62,850 nucleotides of DNA from Dubosiella muris (GTDB lineage: Bacteria > Bacillota_I > Bacilli_A > Erysipelotrichales > Erysipelotrichaceae). The notes under the pieces were generated by a model. It searched no databases, was not told the origin of the DNA, and saw nothing but the letters and a program-made list of their open reading frames with translations. This document shows positions 50,634 through 59,191 of this stretch, piece by piece. Location of the stretch: NCBI RefSeq assembly GCF_004793885.1, contig NZ_SRYG01000017.1, forward strand, positions 1-62,850, given 5' to 3'. The position numbers were made by a program, and so were the translations under genes. Position 1 is the first letter of the stretch. The number at the start of each line of letters is the position of its first letter.

Positions 50634-51737
50634 ATGCTGGAAACTGTGAAAAAATATCGGCGGGATCTTCACCGGATCCCGGAACTGGAGCTGGATTTGC
50701 CGCTCACGTGCAAATACGTCACCAGGCAGCTGCGCGGCCTGCACTGCCAAATCGAGCATCCGATTGAATCAAGCGTGGTCGCTTTTTTCGACGCCAAAAA
50801 GGAAAAGACGATCGCGTTTCGCTCCGACATGGACGCGCTGCCGGTCGAGGAAAAGACGGATGTCGAATTCAAGAGCCGGTTCGAGGGCCGCATGCACGCG
50901 TGCGGACATGACGGCCACATGGCGATGCTGCTTGGCTTCGCTTGCCAACTGGATACTTTTTTCGAGGATCTGGACTACAATGTCCTGCTGATTTTTCAGC
51001 CGGGCGAGGAAAGTCCGGGCGGCGCGAATCTGCTTTGCGAAAGCGGCCTTTTGGAGCGGTACCGGGTCGCGTGCGTGTTCGGGACCCATTTGTGGCCGAT
51101 GATCCCGGAAGGGCAAGTGGCGACGCGCGTCAACGAGCTCATGGCCAGATCCAGTGAGGTGAATGTCACGATCGAAGGAAAATCGAGCCATGTCGCCAAA
51201 TACAAAGACGGGCTGGACGCCATGGAGGCCGGCGCGAGATATTTGCTGAAGTGCTATGAAATGGAAAAGATGTATCATCCCGACATTTACCGCCTGCTGC
51301 GCTTTGGAAAGATGGAGAGCGGAAACGTGCGCAACGTCGTGGCGTCCCGCGCGCGTCTGGAAGGCACGCTACGCGCGTTCCAGGACGATATTTACTGGGA
51401 TTTGCGAAAAAACATGCACCATATCGCCGCGTATATCGAACGCAAATGCCAGGTCAAGATCGAGCTCGAGTTTTCCCTTGGCTACCCGGCCGTCATGAAC
51501 GACCCGGATCTGGTCAAGCAGGTCATAGACATCGAGCGTTCGGTCCATTTGCTTCCCGAACCGGAAATGATTAGCGAGGATTTTGCCTACTATCAGCAGG
51601 AAGTGCCGGGCGTCTTCTTCTTTTTAGGAACGGGGACGGGCATTCCGCTGCACAACGCCTGCTTTGATTTCGACGAGAAAATCCTGCTGAAAGGCATCGA
51701 CTTGTATACGAAAATCGTGAAAGAACTCCGGCTTTAA
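50634..51737 (+). CDS. M20D amidohydrolase, probable N-acetyl-diaminopimelate deacetylase
   Basis: A 367-residue two-metal peptidase-like amidohydrolase. RSDMDALPVEEKT and MHACGHDGHMAMLLG hold the family metal site (Cys, His), followed by FQPGEESPGGA and SEDFAYY. By sequence alone it could be a hippurate hydrolase or amino-acid deacetylase. Its place, divergent from the dap operon with the acetyl-type DapH, points to removing the acetyl group from N-acetyl-LL-diaminopimelate, the role of YkuR in Bacillus. AAAGGA precedes the ATG. Confidence 0.85.
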   Translation: MLETVKKYRRDLHRIPELELDLPLTCKYVTRQLRGLHCQIEHPIESSVVAFFDAKKEKTIAFRSDMDALPVEEKTDVEFKSRFEGRMHACGHDGHMAMLLGFACQLDTFFEDLDYNVLLIFQPGEESPGGANLLCESGLLERYRVACVFGTHLWPMIPEGQVATRVNELMARSSEVNVTIEGKSSHVAKYKDGLDAMEAGARYLLKCYEMEKMYHPDIYRLLRFGKMESGNVRNVVASRARLEGTLRAFQDDIYWDLRKNMHHIAAYIERKCQVKIELEFSLGYPAVMNDPDLVKQVIDIERSVHLLPEPEMISEDFAYYQQEVPGVFFFLGTGTGIPLHNACFDFDEKILLKGIDLYTKIVKELRL

Positions 51738-51741
51738 ATTA

Positions 51742-51768
51742 TGAAAGCGCTTCGATTTCGTCTATAAT
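51742..51768 (+). promoter_or_regulatory. Promoter of the hydroxyacyl-CoA dehydrogenase-like gene with a cre-like site
   Basis: The -10 is TATAAT (51763-51768). TGAAAGCGCTTCGA (51742-51755) covers the -35 region and differs from the CcpA consensus at one of 14 positions, suggesting catabolite repression. Confidence 0.6.
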
Positions 51769-51799
51769 ACAAATAGATGAAAAGAAGGAGAAAAAGAGA

Positions 51800-52726
51800 A
51801 TGATTCAAAAAGTTGTGGTGGCTGGCGGAGGGGTTCTCGGCAGCCAGATCGCGTTTCAAAGCGCGTTCAAAGGAAAAGACGTGACGGTATGGCTTCGCAG
51901 CCCGGCCTCGATTGAGCGGGCGCGGCCCAAATTCGAACGGCTGCAGGCGGTTTATCTTTCCACGCTGGAGGCGCTGCGTCCGCTTTGCGGCAGCGAATCC
52001 GCGTATCCGCGCGGGCTGGTGGATGGCTTGCGCGATTTGCGGACGGAAGAGATCGACGCTTTGCAGGCGCGCGTTCAAAAGGCGGCCGAAAGCATTCGTT
52101 TCGAGCTGGATTTGGAGCGCGCCGTGCGGGACGCCGATTTGATCGTAGAATCCGTGGCGGAAGATCCGCGCTCCAAGCAGGCGTTTTACGAAAGCCTCCA
52201 GCTTTTTTTGAAGGAGGACGCGATCGTGGCGACGAATTCGTCGACGATGCTTCCCAGCGCGTTTGCCGAGGGCATGCGCGATCCGAGCCGGTATTTGGCT
52301 TTGCATTTTGCCAACTCGATTTGGCAAAACAACACCGCGGAAGTCATGGGGCACGCGAAAACGGATCCGGCGGTGTTCGCGCAAGTGTCGGACTTCGCCC
52401 GTTCGATTGGAATGATCCCGCTTGAACTCAAAAAGGAGCAGCCGGGCTATATTTTGAATTCGATGCTCGTGCCGTTTTTGATGGCGGCCCAGTCTTTGCT
52501 TGTGAACGACGTGGCGGACGCGGAAACGATCGACAAGACGTGGGTGCTTGGAACCGGCGCGCCGTACGGCCCGTTCCGGATTTTGGATGTGGTCGGTCTG
52601 GATACCGCCTACAACATTACCAAGGCCATTCCGGGAACGGAAAAGATCGCAGCGATGCTCAAGGAAAAAATCGACGAGGGCAAGACGGGTGTCCAGGCCG
52701 GGGAAGGCTTTTACAAATACGAATGA
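51800..52726 (+). CDS. 3-hydroxyacyl-CoA dehydrogenase family protein
   Basis: A 308-residue NAD-dependent dehydrogenase with a Rossmann domain (VVVAGGGVLGSQIAFQSA) and the C-terminal helical domain. IVESVAED and ATNSSTMLPS match the family. The usual HFFNP motif reads HFANSIWQNNTAEVMGH: the catalytic His is kept but the next residues differ. No thiolase, crotonase or acyl-CoA dehydrogenase genes are nearby, so a role in butyrate synthesis is not supported; the true substrate may be another 3-hydroxy acid. It is monocistronic with a cre-like site at the promoter. Confidence 0.82.
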   Translation: MIQKVVVAGGGVLGSQIAFQSAFKGKDVTVWLRSPASIERARPKFERLQAVYLSTLEALRPLCGSESAYPRGLVDGLRDLRTEEIDALQARVQKAAESIRFELDLERAVRDADLIVESVAEDPRSKQAFYESLQLFLKEDAIVATNSSTMLPSAFAEGMRDPSRYLALHFANSIWQNNTAEVMGHAKTDPAVFAQVSDFARSIGMIPLELKKEQPGYILNSMLVPFLMAAQSLLVNDVADAETIDKTWVLGTGAPYGPFRILDVVGLDTAYNITKAIPGTEKIAAMLKEKIDEGKTGVQAGEGFYKYE

Positions 52727-52794
52727 TTGGGCATCCTGTTTTATGTAAGAAGGCAAGTGTGGCATACTAAAAACCATAAAGGAGATGTTCTACA

Positions 52795-52959
52795 ATGGCA
52801 AAATATATTTGTGATGTTTGCGGATGGATCTATGACGAAGCAGCAGGATATCCGGAAGGTAATATCGCTCCAGGAACGACTTGGGCGGATGTGCCAGCGG
52901 ACTTCGTTTGTCCGATCTGTTTAGTAGACAAGAGCCAGTTTTCGCTGGTCGAAGAATAA
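52795..52959 (+). CDS. Rubredoxin
   Basis: A 54-residue one-iron electron carrier. The four Fe ligands are the two Cys of [11 protein letters not shown] and the two of [10 protein letters not shown], with the aromatic core (W12, Y14) and the PAD segment typical of rubredoxin. AAAGGAG at 52778-52784 precedes the ATG. It suggests oxygen or peroxide detoxification by an anaerobe, but no rubrerythrin or flavoprotein partner is in the window. A terminator follows. Confidence 0.95.
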   Translation: MAKYICDVCGWIYDEAAGYPEGNIAPGTTWADVPADFVCPICLVDKSQFSLVEE

Positions 52960-52971
52960 GAACGCGATGGA

Positions 52972-53000
52972 GAGAAAGCCTGATTCGGCTTTTTCTTTTT
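52972..53000 (+). terminator. Terminator after rubredoxin
   Basis: GAAAGCC, loop TGATTC, GGCTTTTTC and a T-rich tail. Confidence 0.82.
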
Positions 53001-53083
53001 CTTTCAAAAACGTTAGAAATTGTTAAGATTCATGACAGGCAACCTTTATTTTTTTTAGCCTAAGATAAAACCAGGTGATACAG

Positions 53084-53656
53084 ATGACAAAAAAAATCGC
53101 GGAAACTTCAACATGGATCGGAACGATCGGAATCGTGGTCCTGCTCGTGTATTTTTACACGCAAGGCTATTTTACAAATCCTGCGGCGCTGCAAAATCTT
53201 CTGGCCTCGACAGGCTGGCTGGCGCCGCTGATCTTTATCTTCATTCAAATCGTTCAAGTGGTGATTCCGATCATCCCCGGCGGCATCAGCTGCGCGATCG
53301 GCGTCATCGCGTTTGGACCGGCGCTTGGATTTTTATACAACTACGCCGGGCTCGTCATTGGCTCGATTATCGCGTTTTTGCTGGCGAGACGCTATGGCAA
53401 GTCGTTTATTCTCAAATTTGTCAGCGAGGCCCAATACAATAAATACGTGGCATGGCTGGACAAGGGGAAAAAATTCGACTGGTTTTTCGCGGCGGCGATC
53501 TTTCTGCCGTGCGCGCCTGACGACGTGCTTTGCATGATCGCGGGGCTGACGAATATGTCGCTGACAAAATTCACGACCATTATCGTTCTTGGAAAGCCGC
53601 TGGCGCTTCTTGTGTACAGCACGTCGCTGACGGCGCTTCTTTCCATGCTCGGCTAG
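53084..53656 (+). CDS. TVP38/TMEM64 (VTT-domain) membrane protein
   Basis: A 190-residue membrane protein of the DedA-related VTT superfamily, which includes lipid scramblases and transporters. Five or six hydrophobic stretches are visible, with the family core IIPGGISCAIGVIAFGPALGF (around residues 63-83), a re-entrant GLVIGSIIAFLLARRYG and LPCAPDDVLCMIAGLT. I start at ATG 53084, five bases after AGGTGA; the in-frame GTG at 53075 lies inside that site. The function here is unknown. Confidence 0.9.
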   Translation: MTKKIAETSTWIGTIGIVVLLVYFYTQGYFTNPAALQNLLASTGWLAPLIFIFIQIVQVVIPIIPGGISCAIGVIAFGPALGFLYNYAGLVIGSIIAFLLARRYGKSFILKFVSEAQYNKYVAWLDKGKKFDWFFAAAIFLPCAPDDVLCMIAGLTNMSLTKFTTIIVLGKPLALLVYSTSLTALLSMLG

Positions 53657-53725
53657 GCCGGGCCTTTTTTTTCGCCAACGCGCAACCGTTTTCGCTATAA
53701 TGGAAAAAAAGGAAAGGGATAGACT

Positions 53726-55285
53726 ATGAACGAGGAAAACAACTATATCGAAAGCCGCTATCCGTCAAAGCGGTTGTGCGTGTTCGCGCGAAACGGAATG
53801 GCGATTACCGGCAACGCGCTGGCGTCGTCGGCCGGGATCCGGATCTTGCAGGAAGGAGGAAACGCCATCGACGCGGCCATCGCGATGGCTTCGACGCTTT
53901 GCGTGGTGGAGCCGACAGCCAACGGACTTGGCTCCGACAATTTCGCCCTGATTTGGCGCGAGGGACGGCTGCATGGCATGAATTCGTCGGGCAAGTCGCC
54001 CGGCCTGCTTTCCCAAGAGGCGATTCAAGACAAACACGGCCCCATCCAAACGATGCCGGTTTCAGGATGGACGCCTGTCACGGTGCCTGGAGCAGTGGCG
54101 GGCTGGGTAGCGATGAGCGAGCGGTTTGGCCGGCTTCCGTTCGCCCAGGTGCTGGCCCCGGCCATCGAATACGCGAAAGACGGGTATCCGATTGGCGCGC
54201 AAACCGCCCGGATGTGGAATTTGGCGCTTGCCAAAGCCAGGCGGGACTGGCGAAACGACGCCCAGTACGACGGCTATTTTGAAACGTTTGGCTATGAAGT
54301 CAAGGCGGGACAGTGGGTGAAGCTGCCCTCCATCGCTTCGGCGCTGGAGGCGATCGCCCAAACGCGAGGGGCGGCGTTTTACACGGGGACGCTGGCGAAG
54401 CGGCTTGAAGAGGAAAGCGTGCGGCATGGTGGTTTTTTGCGGGCCTCGGACTTGGCAGCCCATGAAACGTTGTGGGTGGATCCGCTCTCGGTGCGCTATC
54501 GCGGCTATGACGTATGGGAGCTGCCGCCCAACGGGCAGGGAATCACGGCGCTGATGGCGCTCAACACGCTGCGCTCCTTTTCGTGCGCGACGCGGGATGC
54601 CGACGCCATCCATTTGCACATCGAGGCCATCAAGCAGGCGTTTGTCCATTCCAAGGCGTACGTCAGCGACCCTTTGGCGATGAAGGTGCAAACAGACGAC
54701 TTGCTTTCAGAGGCGTTTGGGGTGAGCGACCCGGCGCATTCGGGCACGGTGTATTTGTGTGCGGCCGATCGGGAAGGCAACATGGTGTCGATGATTCAAT
54801 CCAACTACATGGGGTTTGGCAGCGGCATCGTCGTGGACGGGATTTCATTGCAAAACCGGGGCGCGGATTTTTCGCTGGAAAGCGGGCATGTCAACGTCGT
54901 TGCGCCGGGCAAGCGGACGTATCACACGATCATTCCGGGTTTTTTGTCCAAAGCGGGAAAGCCGGTCGCGGCGTTTGGCGTCATGGGCGGCTATATGCAG
55001 CCGCAGGGCCATGTGCAAGTGCTGACGAACCTGCTTGATTTCTCGATGCATCCCCAGGAGGCGCTCGATGCGCCGCGGTGGATGTGGAAGCAAGGCATGG
55101 AAGTGGCGGTGGAACCGGCGTTTGACGCAAAGGTCGTGGCGGCGCTTCGGGCCAAGGGGCACGAGATCGTGGTGGAGCCTGAGTGCGGCGTGTTTGGGCG
55201 CGGGCAGATTTTGTGGCGGCTGGAAAACGGGGTGTATTGCGGGGCGTGCGAATCGCGGACCGATAGCAACATTGGATGCTATTGA
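53726..55285 (+). CDS. ggt: Gamma-glutamyltransferase-family Ntn-hydrolase
   Basis: A 519-residue proenzyme of the GGT family. The self-cleaving nucleophile would be T341 (HSGTVYLCAADREGN); it lines up with the first Thr of the E. coli TTHYS motif by its distance to the DxxGN turn. GGNAIDAAIAMASTLCVVEPTANGLG and GVMGGYMQPQGHVQ are family motifs. There is no signal peptide, unlike classical secreted GGT, so this is closer to the cytoplasmic YwrD-like type; the substrate (glutathione, gamma-glutamyl peptides or acylated cephalosporin-like amides) is open. The ribosome site is GGAAAGGGA. Confidence 0.87.
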   Translation: MNEENNYIESRYPSKRLCVFARNGMAITGNALASSAGIRILQEGGNAIDAAIAMASTLCVVEPTANGLGSDNFALIWREGRLHGMNSSGKSPGLLSQEAIQDKHGPIQTMPVSGWTPVTVPGAVAGWVAMSERFGRLPFAQVLAPAIEYAKDGYPIGAQTARMWNLALAKARRDWRNDAQYDGYFETFGYEVKAGQWVKLPSIASALEAIAQTRGAAFYTGTLAKRLEEESVRHGGFLRASDLAAHETLWVDPLSVRYRGYDVWELPPNGQGITALMALNTLRSFSCATRDADAIHLHIEAIKQAFVHSKAYVSDPLAMKVQTDDLLSEAFGVSDPAHSGTVYLCAADREGNMVSMIQSNYMGFGSGIVVDGISLQNRGADFSLESGHVNVVAPGKRTYHTIIPGFLSKAGKPVAAFGVMGGYMQPQGHVQVLTNLLDFSMHPQEALDAPRWMWKQGMEVAVEPAFDAKVVAALRAKGHEIVVEPECGVFGRGQILWRLENGVYCGACESRTDSNIGCY

Positions 55286-55339
55286 GTGAATTATGTGATA
55301 GAATGGAACAAATGGGACAAACCAAGAGAGGAAATCAAC

Positions 55340-56107
55340 ATGAAATTATTAGCAACCGATTATGATGGAACTTTGCATTATGGAGAAGGGATCATGCAGG
55401 ACGACTTGGATGCGATCCGTCAATGGAAGGAAGACGGGAACCTTTTTGTGATCGTGACCGGGCGTTCGATGCAGTCGATCGACGAACAAATCAAAAAATT
55501 CGGATTGCCTTGCGATTATGTCATCAGCAACAATGGCGGCATGGTGTTCGACGCGGCCGGAAAGGAAATGATGGCCAACTATTTGGACTATGTGACCGCG
55601 GTGGATATCATTTACGCGATGAAGGAAATGGACAACGTGGCCAGCTATGTTGTCAACGACGGCTTTTATCGCCACAAAATCGTTGTCGATCCAGGGGTGA
55701 CGGATCACCGGTATCCGCATTTGCAGCCGGATTTGTCGGAAGAGGAAGTGCTGGATATGGGGAAATACGCCCAGCTTGTCGTTTCGATGTCGAGCGCGGA
55801 CGCGGCGTACGAGATGGCGGAGCAAATCAACCATTTCTTTGGCGCGACGGTGACGGCGTACGCCAACAACTGCGTCGTGGACGTCGTTCCCAAGGGCGTG
55901 TCCAAGAGCACCGGTCTGGATTTCGTGATCGAGTTTGCCAGGGTGGACGACCAGGACGTGTACGCGATTGGCGACTCGTACAACGACATCCCGATGCTGG
56001 AAAACGCGGCCAACAGCTACGCAATCGCGATGGCGCCGGAAGAAGTGCAAAACCAGGCGCTGGAAGTCGTGGACTCGATTCATAGCTTGCTGCATTCGAT
56101 TGCTTAA
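55340..56107 (+). CDS. Cof-type HAD hydrolase
   Basis: A 255-residue phosphatase of HAD subfamily IIB. Motif I is ATDYDGTL (first Asp nucleophile), motif II VTGRS, then ISNNGGMVF, and motif IV AIGDSYNDIPML. The cap domain lies between motifs II and III. Probable substrates are sugar phosphates. I start at ATG 55340, behind AGAGAGGA; a longer frame begins in the ggt stop region without a ribosome site. It leads into cdaA after 32 bases and may be cotranscribed. Confidence 0.9.
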   Translation: MKLLATDYDGTLHYGEGIMQDDLDAIRQWKEDGNLFVIVTGRSMQSIDEQIKKFGLPCDYVISNNGGMVFDAAGKEMMANYLDYVTAVDIIYAMKEMDNVASYVVNDGFYRHKIVVDPGVTDHRYPHLQPDLSEEEVLDMGKYAQLVVSMSSADAAYEMAEQINHFFGATVTAYANNCVVDVVPKGVSKSTGLDFVIEFARVDDQDVYAIGDSYNDIPMLENAANSYAIAMAPEEVQNQALEVVDSIHSLLHSIA

Positions 56108-56139
56108 CCATTCATTCAAAACAGAATAGGGGGCGTGTG

Positions 56140-57069
56140 ATGAAAGGATCATGGAATGACATTTCGATCATCATCAAATTGATTTTGGATATCCTCGTGG
56201 TGTGGGGATTGATTTATTCCGGGTTGCGGATCATTCGCAACAATTCAAGGACGATTCAGATTTTCAAGGGAATCATCGTGATCATTTTGATCAAGGTGAT
56301 CGCGGTCGTACTTGGACTGCATACATTGAATTACTTGATCGACATCTTTTTGAACTGGGGCGTGGTCGCGGTGCTCATTTTGTTTCAGCCCGAGATCCGC
56401 TCCATGCTTGAGAAAGTGGGCAAGACGACGACGATCTTCAACATGAACGTATCGGAAGGGGAGTACGTGCACATGATCGACCAGCTCGTGGACGCTTGCG
56501 CGGCGATGTCGAAGCTGAAGACGGGCGCTCTGATCACGATTCAGCAGTCCCAGTCGCTGGAAGACTACATCGAGACGGGCATCAAAATGGATTCGGAAGT
56601 GTCGAGCGAGCTGATCAAGACGATTTTTCAGTACGGGACGCCGATGCACGACGGGGCGGTCATCATCCAGGGGGTGAAAATCGCTTGCGCGGCGGCGTAC
56701 TTTCCGCCAACGACGAAAGATTTGCCAAGCAAGTACGGCGCCCGGCACCGGGCGGCGGTCGGCATTAGCGAGATCACGGATTCGATCACGATTATCGTCA
56801 GCGAGGAAACGGGCAATATTTCCGTGGCGATGCGCGGTCAGCTGACGCAATACAAGCCGGAAGGCTTGCAGCGCCTTTTGATGAACAAGCTCGTCGTCCC
56901 GGAAACGAAGACGACACTGTTCGATCCGGTGCTGAAAACGGCGCGCTCGTTTTCGCTGAACCGGACGCGCAAAAGCGAGCCGGCGATCAAAAACGAGGAC
57001 GAGCGGGTGAAGGCCGTGGAAATCGTCGATTTGTATTCGCATACAGGAGGAAAACGTCATGGATCGTAA
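56140..57069 (+). CDS. cdaA: Diadenylate cyclase CdaA
   Basis: A 309-residue membrane enzyme joining two ATP to c-di-AMP. Three N-terminal membrane helices (about 8-80) are followed by the DAC domain with DGA (171-173) and RHR (202-204), both needed for catalysis. The C-terminal tail is charged. ATG 56140 follows the purine run AGGGGGCG. It overlaps cdaR by 11 bases in the conserved cdaA-cdaR-glmM order, where CdaR and GlmM modulate the cyclase and tie c-di-AMP to wall precursor supply. Confidence 0.96.
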   Translation: MKGSWNDISIIIKLILDILVVWGLIYSGLRIIRNNSRTIQIFKGIIVIILIKVIAVVLGLHTLNYLIDIFLNWGVVAVLILFQPEIRSMLEKVGKTTTIFNMNVSEGEYVHMIDQLVDACAAMSKLKTGALITIQQSQSLEDYIETGIKMDSEVSSELIKTIFQYGTPMHDGAVIIQGVKIACAAAYFPPTTKDLPSKYGARHRAAVGISEITDSITIIVSEETGNISVAMRGQLTQYKPEGLQRLLMNKLVVPETKTTLFDPVLKTARSFSLNRTRKSEPAIKNEDERVKAVEIVDLYSHTGGKRHGS

Positions 57070-57838
57070 CGGGGCGAAAAGCTTTTTCGACAAATGCAGC
57101 CATTTGGCGGTGGCGGGGTTTTCCAAGCTGTCGAAGCTGTTCGACAAGATCATTTACCACAAGCGCAGCTCGGTCATCGTTTCGCTGCTCGTTTCGACGG
57201 GCATTTGCGTGGCGGTCAATTTCGACGACATCCGGTATACGTTTTTCAACAACGACTTGACGACGCTCAACGTGCCGGGCGTCGGCGTCGAGATCAAGGC
57301 GGATACCGAAACCTATGAAATCACGGGCGTGCCTTCGACGGTCGATTTGACGCTAACGGGCGATCCGGCCGACATCCAGTCGTTTCGAAATCAAAGCAAC
57401 GCGGCGGTGGTGACGGCGGACTTGCGCAATTTTGGCGAAGGCGACAACGTCGCGACGCTGCAAGTGTCCAACGTGCCCAAGCAAATCGACGTGCAAGTCA
57501 ATCCGGCGACGGTCGAGGTGGATTTGGTGCGTAAGCTGACGAAGTCGTTTCCGGTGGACGCGGAGCTGCTGATCGGGGTCGGCCAGAAAAAAAGCGATTT
57601 CGACAGCGTGACGCCGGCCCAGTCGTCGGTGCTCGTCAAGGCGACGCAGGAGCAGCTGGATTCGATTCGCAAGGTGGAGGCCATTGTCGACACGACGGGC
57701 AAGACGACCGATTTTTCAATGAACGCGCCACTGGTGGCGTACGATTCGAATGGCGACAAGGTGAATGTCGAAATCAATCCGACGACGGTGGAAGTCGCTG
57801 TCAAGGTGAAAACAACCAATACCAACGAGAAGGAGTAG
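57059..57838 (+). CDS. cdaR: CdaA regulatory protein CdaR (YbbR domains)
   Basis: A 259-residue bitopic protein with one membrane helix (about 37-54) and extracellular YbbR repeats, visible as recurring segments VDLTLTGDPADIQSF, IDVQVNPATVEVDLV and VNVEINPTTVEVAVKV. Two full repeats plus part of a third fit the length, shorter than in Bacillus. It overlaps cdaA and precedes glmM by four bases. Confidence 0.93.
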   Translation: MDRNGAKSFFDKCSHLAVAGFSKLSKLFDKIIYHKRSSVIVSLLVSTGICVAVNFDDIRYTFFNNDLTTLNVPGVGVEIKADTETYEITGVPSTVDLTLTGDPADIQSFRNQSNAAVVTADLRNFGEGDNVATLQVSNVPKQIDVQVNPATVEVDLVRKLTKSFPVDAELLIGVGQKKSDFDSVTPAQSSVLVKATQEQLDSIRKVEAIVDTTGKTTDFSMNAPLVAYDSNGDKVNVEINPTTVEVAVKVKTTNTNEKE

Positions 57839-57842
57839 TAAT

Positions 57843-59177
57843 ATGGGAAAATATTTTGGGACCGACGGGGTCCGCGGCAAGGCGAATGAAGATTTGACGC
57901 TGGATATGGCGCTGCGGATCGGCCAGTATTTGGGCTGGTATTACGGAAAGGGAAAGCACGCGAAAATCCTGATTGGCAAGGATACCCGTCTTTCGGGCGA
58001 TATGTTCGAACTGGCGCTGGCGGCGGGCGCGGCCAGCACGGGCGCGCAGGTGTATTTGCTGGGCGTATGTCCGACACCGGCTGTTTCGTATTTGGTCGGC
58101 AAGGAGCGCTTCGACTGCGGCATCATGGTTTCGGCGTCGCACAATCCGTACTACGACAACGGCATCAAGATCTTTGACCACCGCGGCCAGAAGATGGACG
58201 AGGACGTGCTGCTGCAAATCGAGGACTATATGGATCAAAAGAGCGATTTGGAGTTGGCGACTGGCGACGCGATCGGTGAGTATATCGACTGGCAGGACGG
58301 CTTGGAAATTTACATGTCGTGGCTGAAAAGCATCGTTCCGGTCGATTTGAGCGGCATGCGGATCGCGGTGGATTTGGCGAATGGCTCGGCGACGAGCACG
58401 GCGGTTGAAACGCTTAGCTCGCTGGGCGCGACGGTGGAGGCCATCAGCAATTCGCCAAACGGGATCAATATCAACTTGAAGTGCGGTTCGACGCATCCGG
58501 AAGCGCTTGTGCGGATGATGAAGGAAAACGATTACGATTTGGGTCTTGCCTTTGACGGGGACGCTGACCGGCTGATTGCGGTCAACTCGGATGGCGAGCT
58601 GATTAACGGCGACTACATTTTGTACATTTGCGGCAAGCACTTGAAGGAGAAAAACCATTTGAACCGGAACATGGTCGTGACGACGGTGATGGCCAACCTG
58701 GGGTTGTACAAGGCGCTGGACGCGGCGAAGATCGACTATACCCAAACCGACGTGGGCGACAAGTACGTTTTCGAGGAAATGCAGAAAAACGACTATTATT
58801 TGGGTGGCGAGCAAAGCGGCCACATCATTTTCTATGAGCATGCGGTGACGGGTGACGGGTTGCTGACGGCGCTCAAGCTGCTGGAAACGATGAAAGAGTC
58901 GGGAAAAACGATTCAGGAGCTGTCGGAGGGCTTGTTTATTTACCCGCAGCTGCTGGAAAACGTGAAAGTCAAGGACAAGAAAGTCGTGCTTGACGACGAA
59001 GAGTTGAAAAAGGTGATCGAATCCGTCAACGAGGACTTGAATGGGGACGGACGGATCCTGGTGCGGCCAAGCGGAACGGAGCCGCTGATCCGGGTCATGG
59101 TCGAAGCCAAAACCGACGCGTTGTGCAAAGAATATGTGGATCGCGTCGTCAACTATATTCAGGAACGAGGATTTTAA
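57843..59177 (+). CDS. glmM: Phosphoglucosamine mutase GlmM
   Basis: A 444-residue mutase turning glucosamine-6-phosphate into glucosamine-1-phosphate for UDP-GlcNAc. The phospho-Ser is S99 in MVSASHNPYYDNG, the Mg loop AFDGDADRLI, the sugar loop GGEQSGHII and the phosphate loop RPSGTEPLIRVMVE. FGTDGVRG opens the protein. It follows cdaR closely and ends 14 bases before the response regulator. Confidence 0.97.
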   Translation: MGKYFGTDGVRGKANEDLTLDMALRIGQYLGWYYGKGKHAKILIGKDTRLSGDMFELALAAGAASTGAQVYLLGVCPTPAVSYLVGKERFDCGIMVSASHNPYYDNGIKIFDHRGQKMDEDVLLQIEDYMDQKSDLELATGDAIGEYIDWQDGLEIYMSWLKSIVPVDLSGMRIAVDLANGSATSTAVETLSSLGATVEAISNSPNGININLKCGSTHPEALVRMMKENDYDLGLAFDGDADRLIAVNSDGELINGDYILYICGKHLKEKNHLNRNMVVTTVMANLGLYKALDAAKIDYTQTDVGDKYVFEEMQKNDYYLGGEQSGHIIFYEHAVTGDGLLTALKLLETMKESGKTIQELSEGLFIYPQLLENVKVKDKKVVLDDEELKKVIESVNEDLNGDGRILVRPSGTEPLIRVMVEAKTDALCKEYVDRVVNYIQERGF

Positions 59178-59191
59178 CAGGAGAGAGAACT

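Noticed and set aside
51800-52959. Butyrate-forming gene cluster
   Set aside because: Only one hydroxyacyl-CoA dehydrogenase-like gene is present, with a changed motif, and no crotonase, thiolase, acyl-CoA dehydrogenase or electron-transfer flavoprotein.
53649-53671. Terminator after the VTT membrane protein
   Set aside because: T8 is present, but only a four-pair stem AGGC/GCCT can form before it; kept out of the feature list.
53683-53701. cre-like sequence before ggt (GCAACCGTTTTCGC)
   Set aside because: At least three mismatches to the consensus; not better than chance in this base composition.
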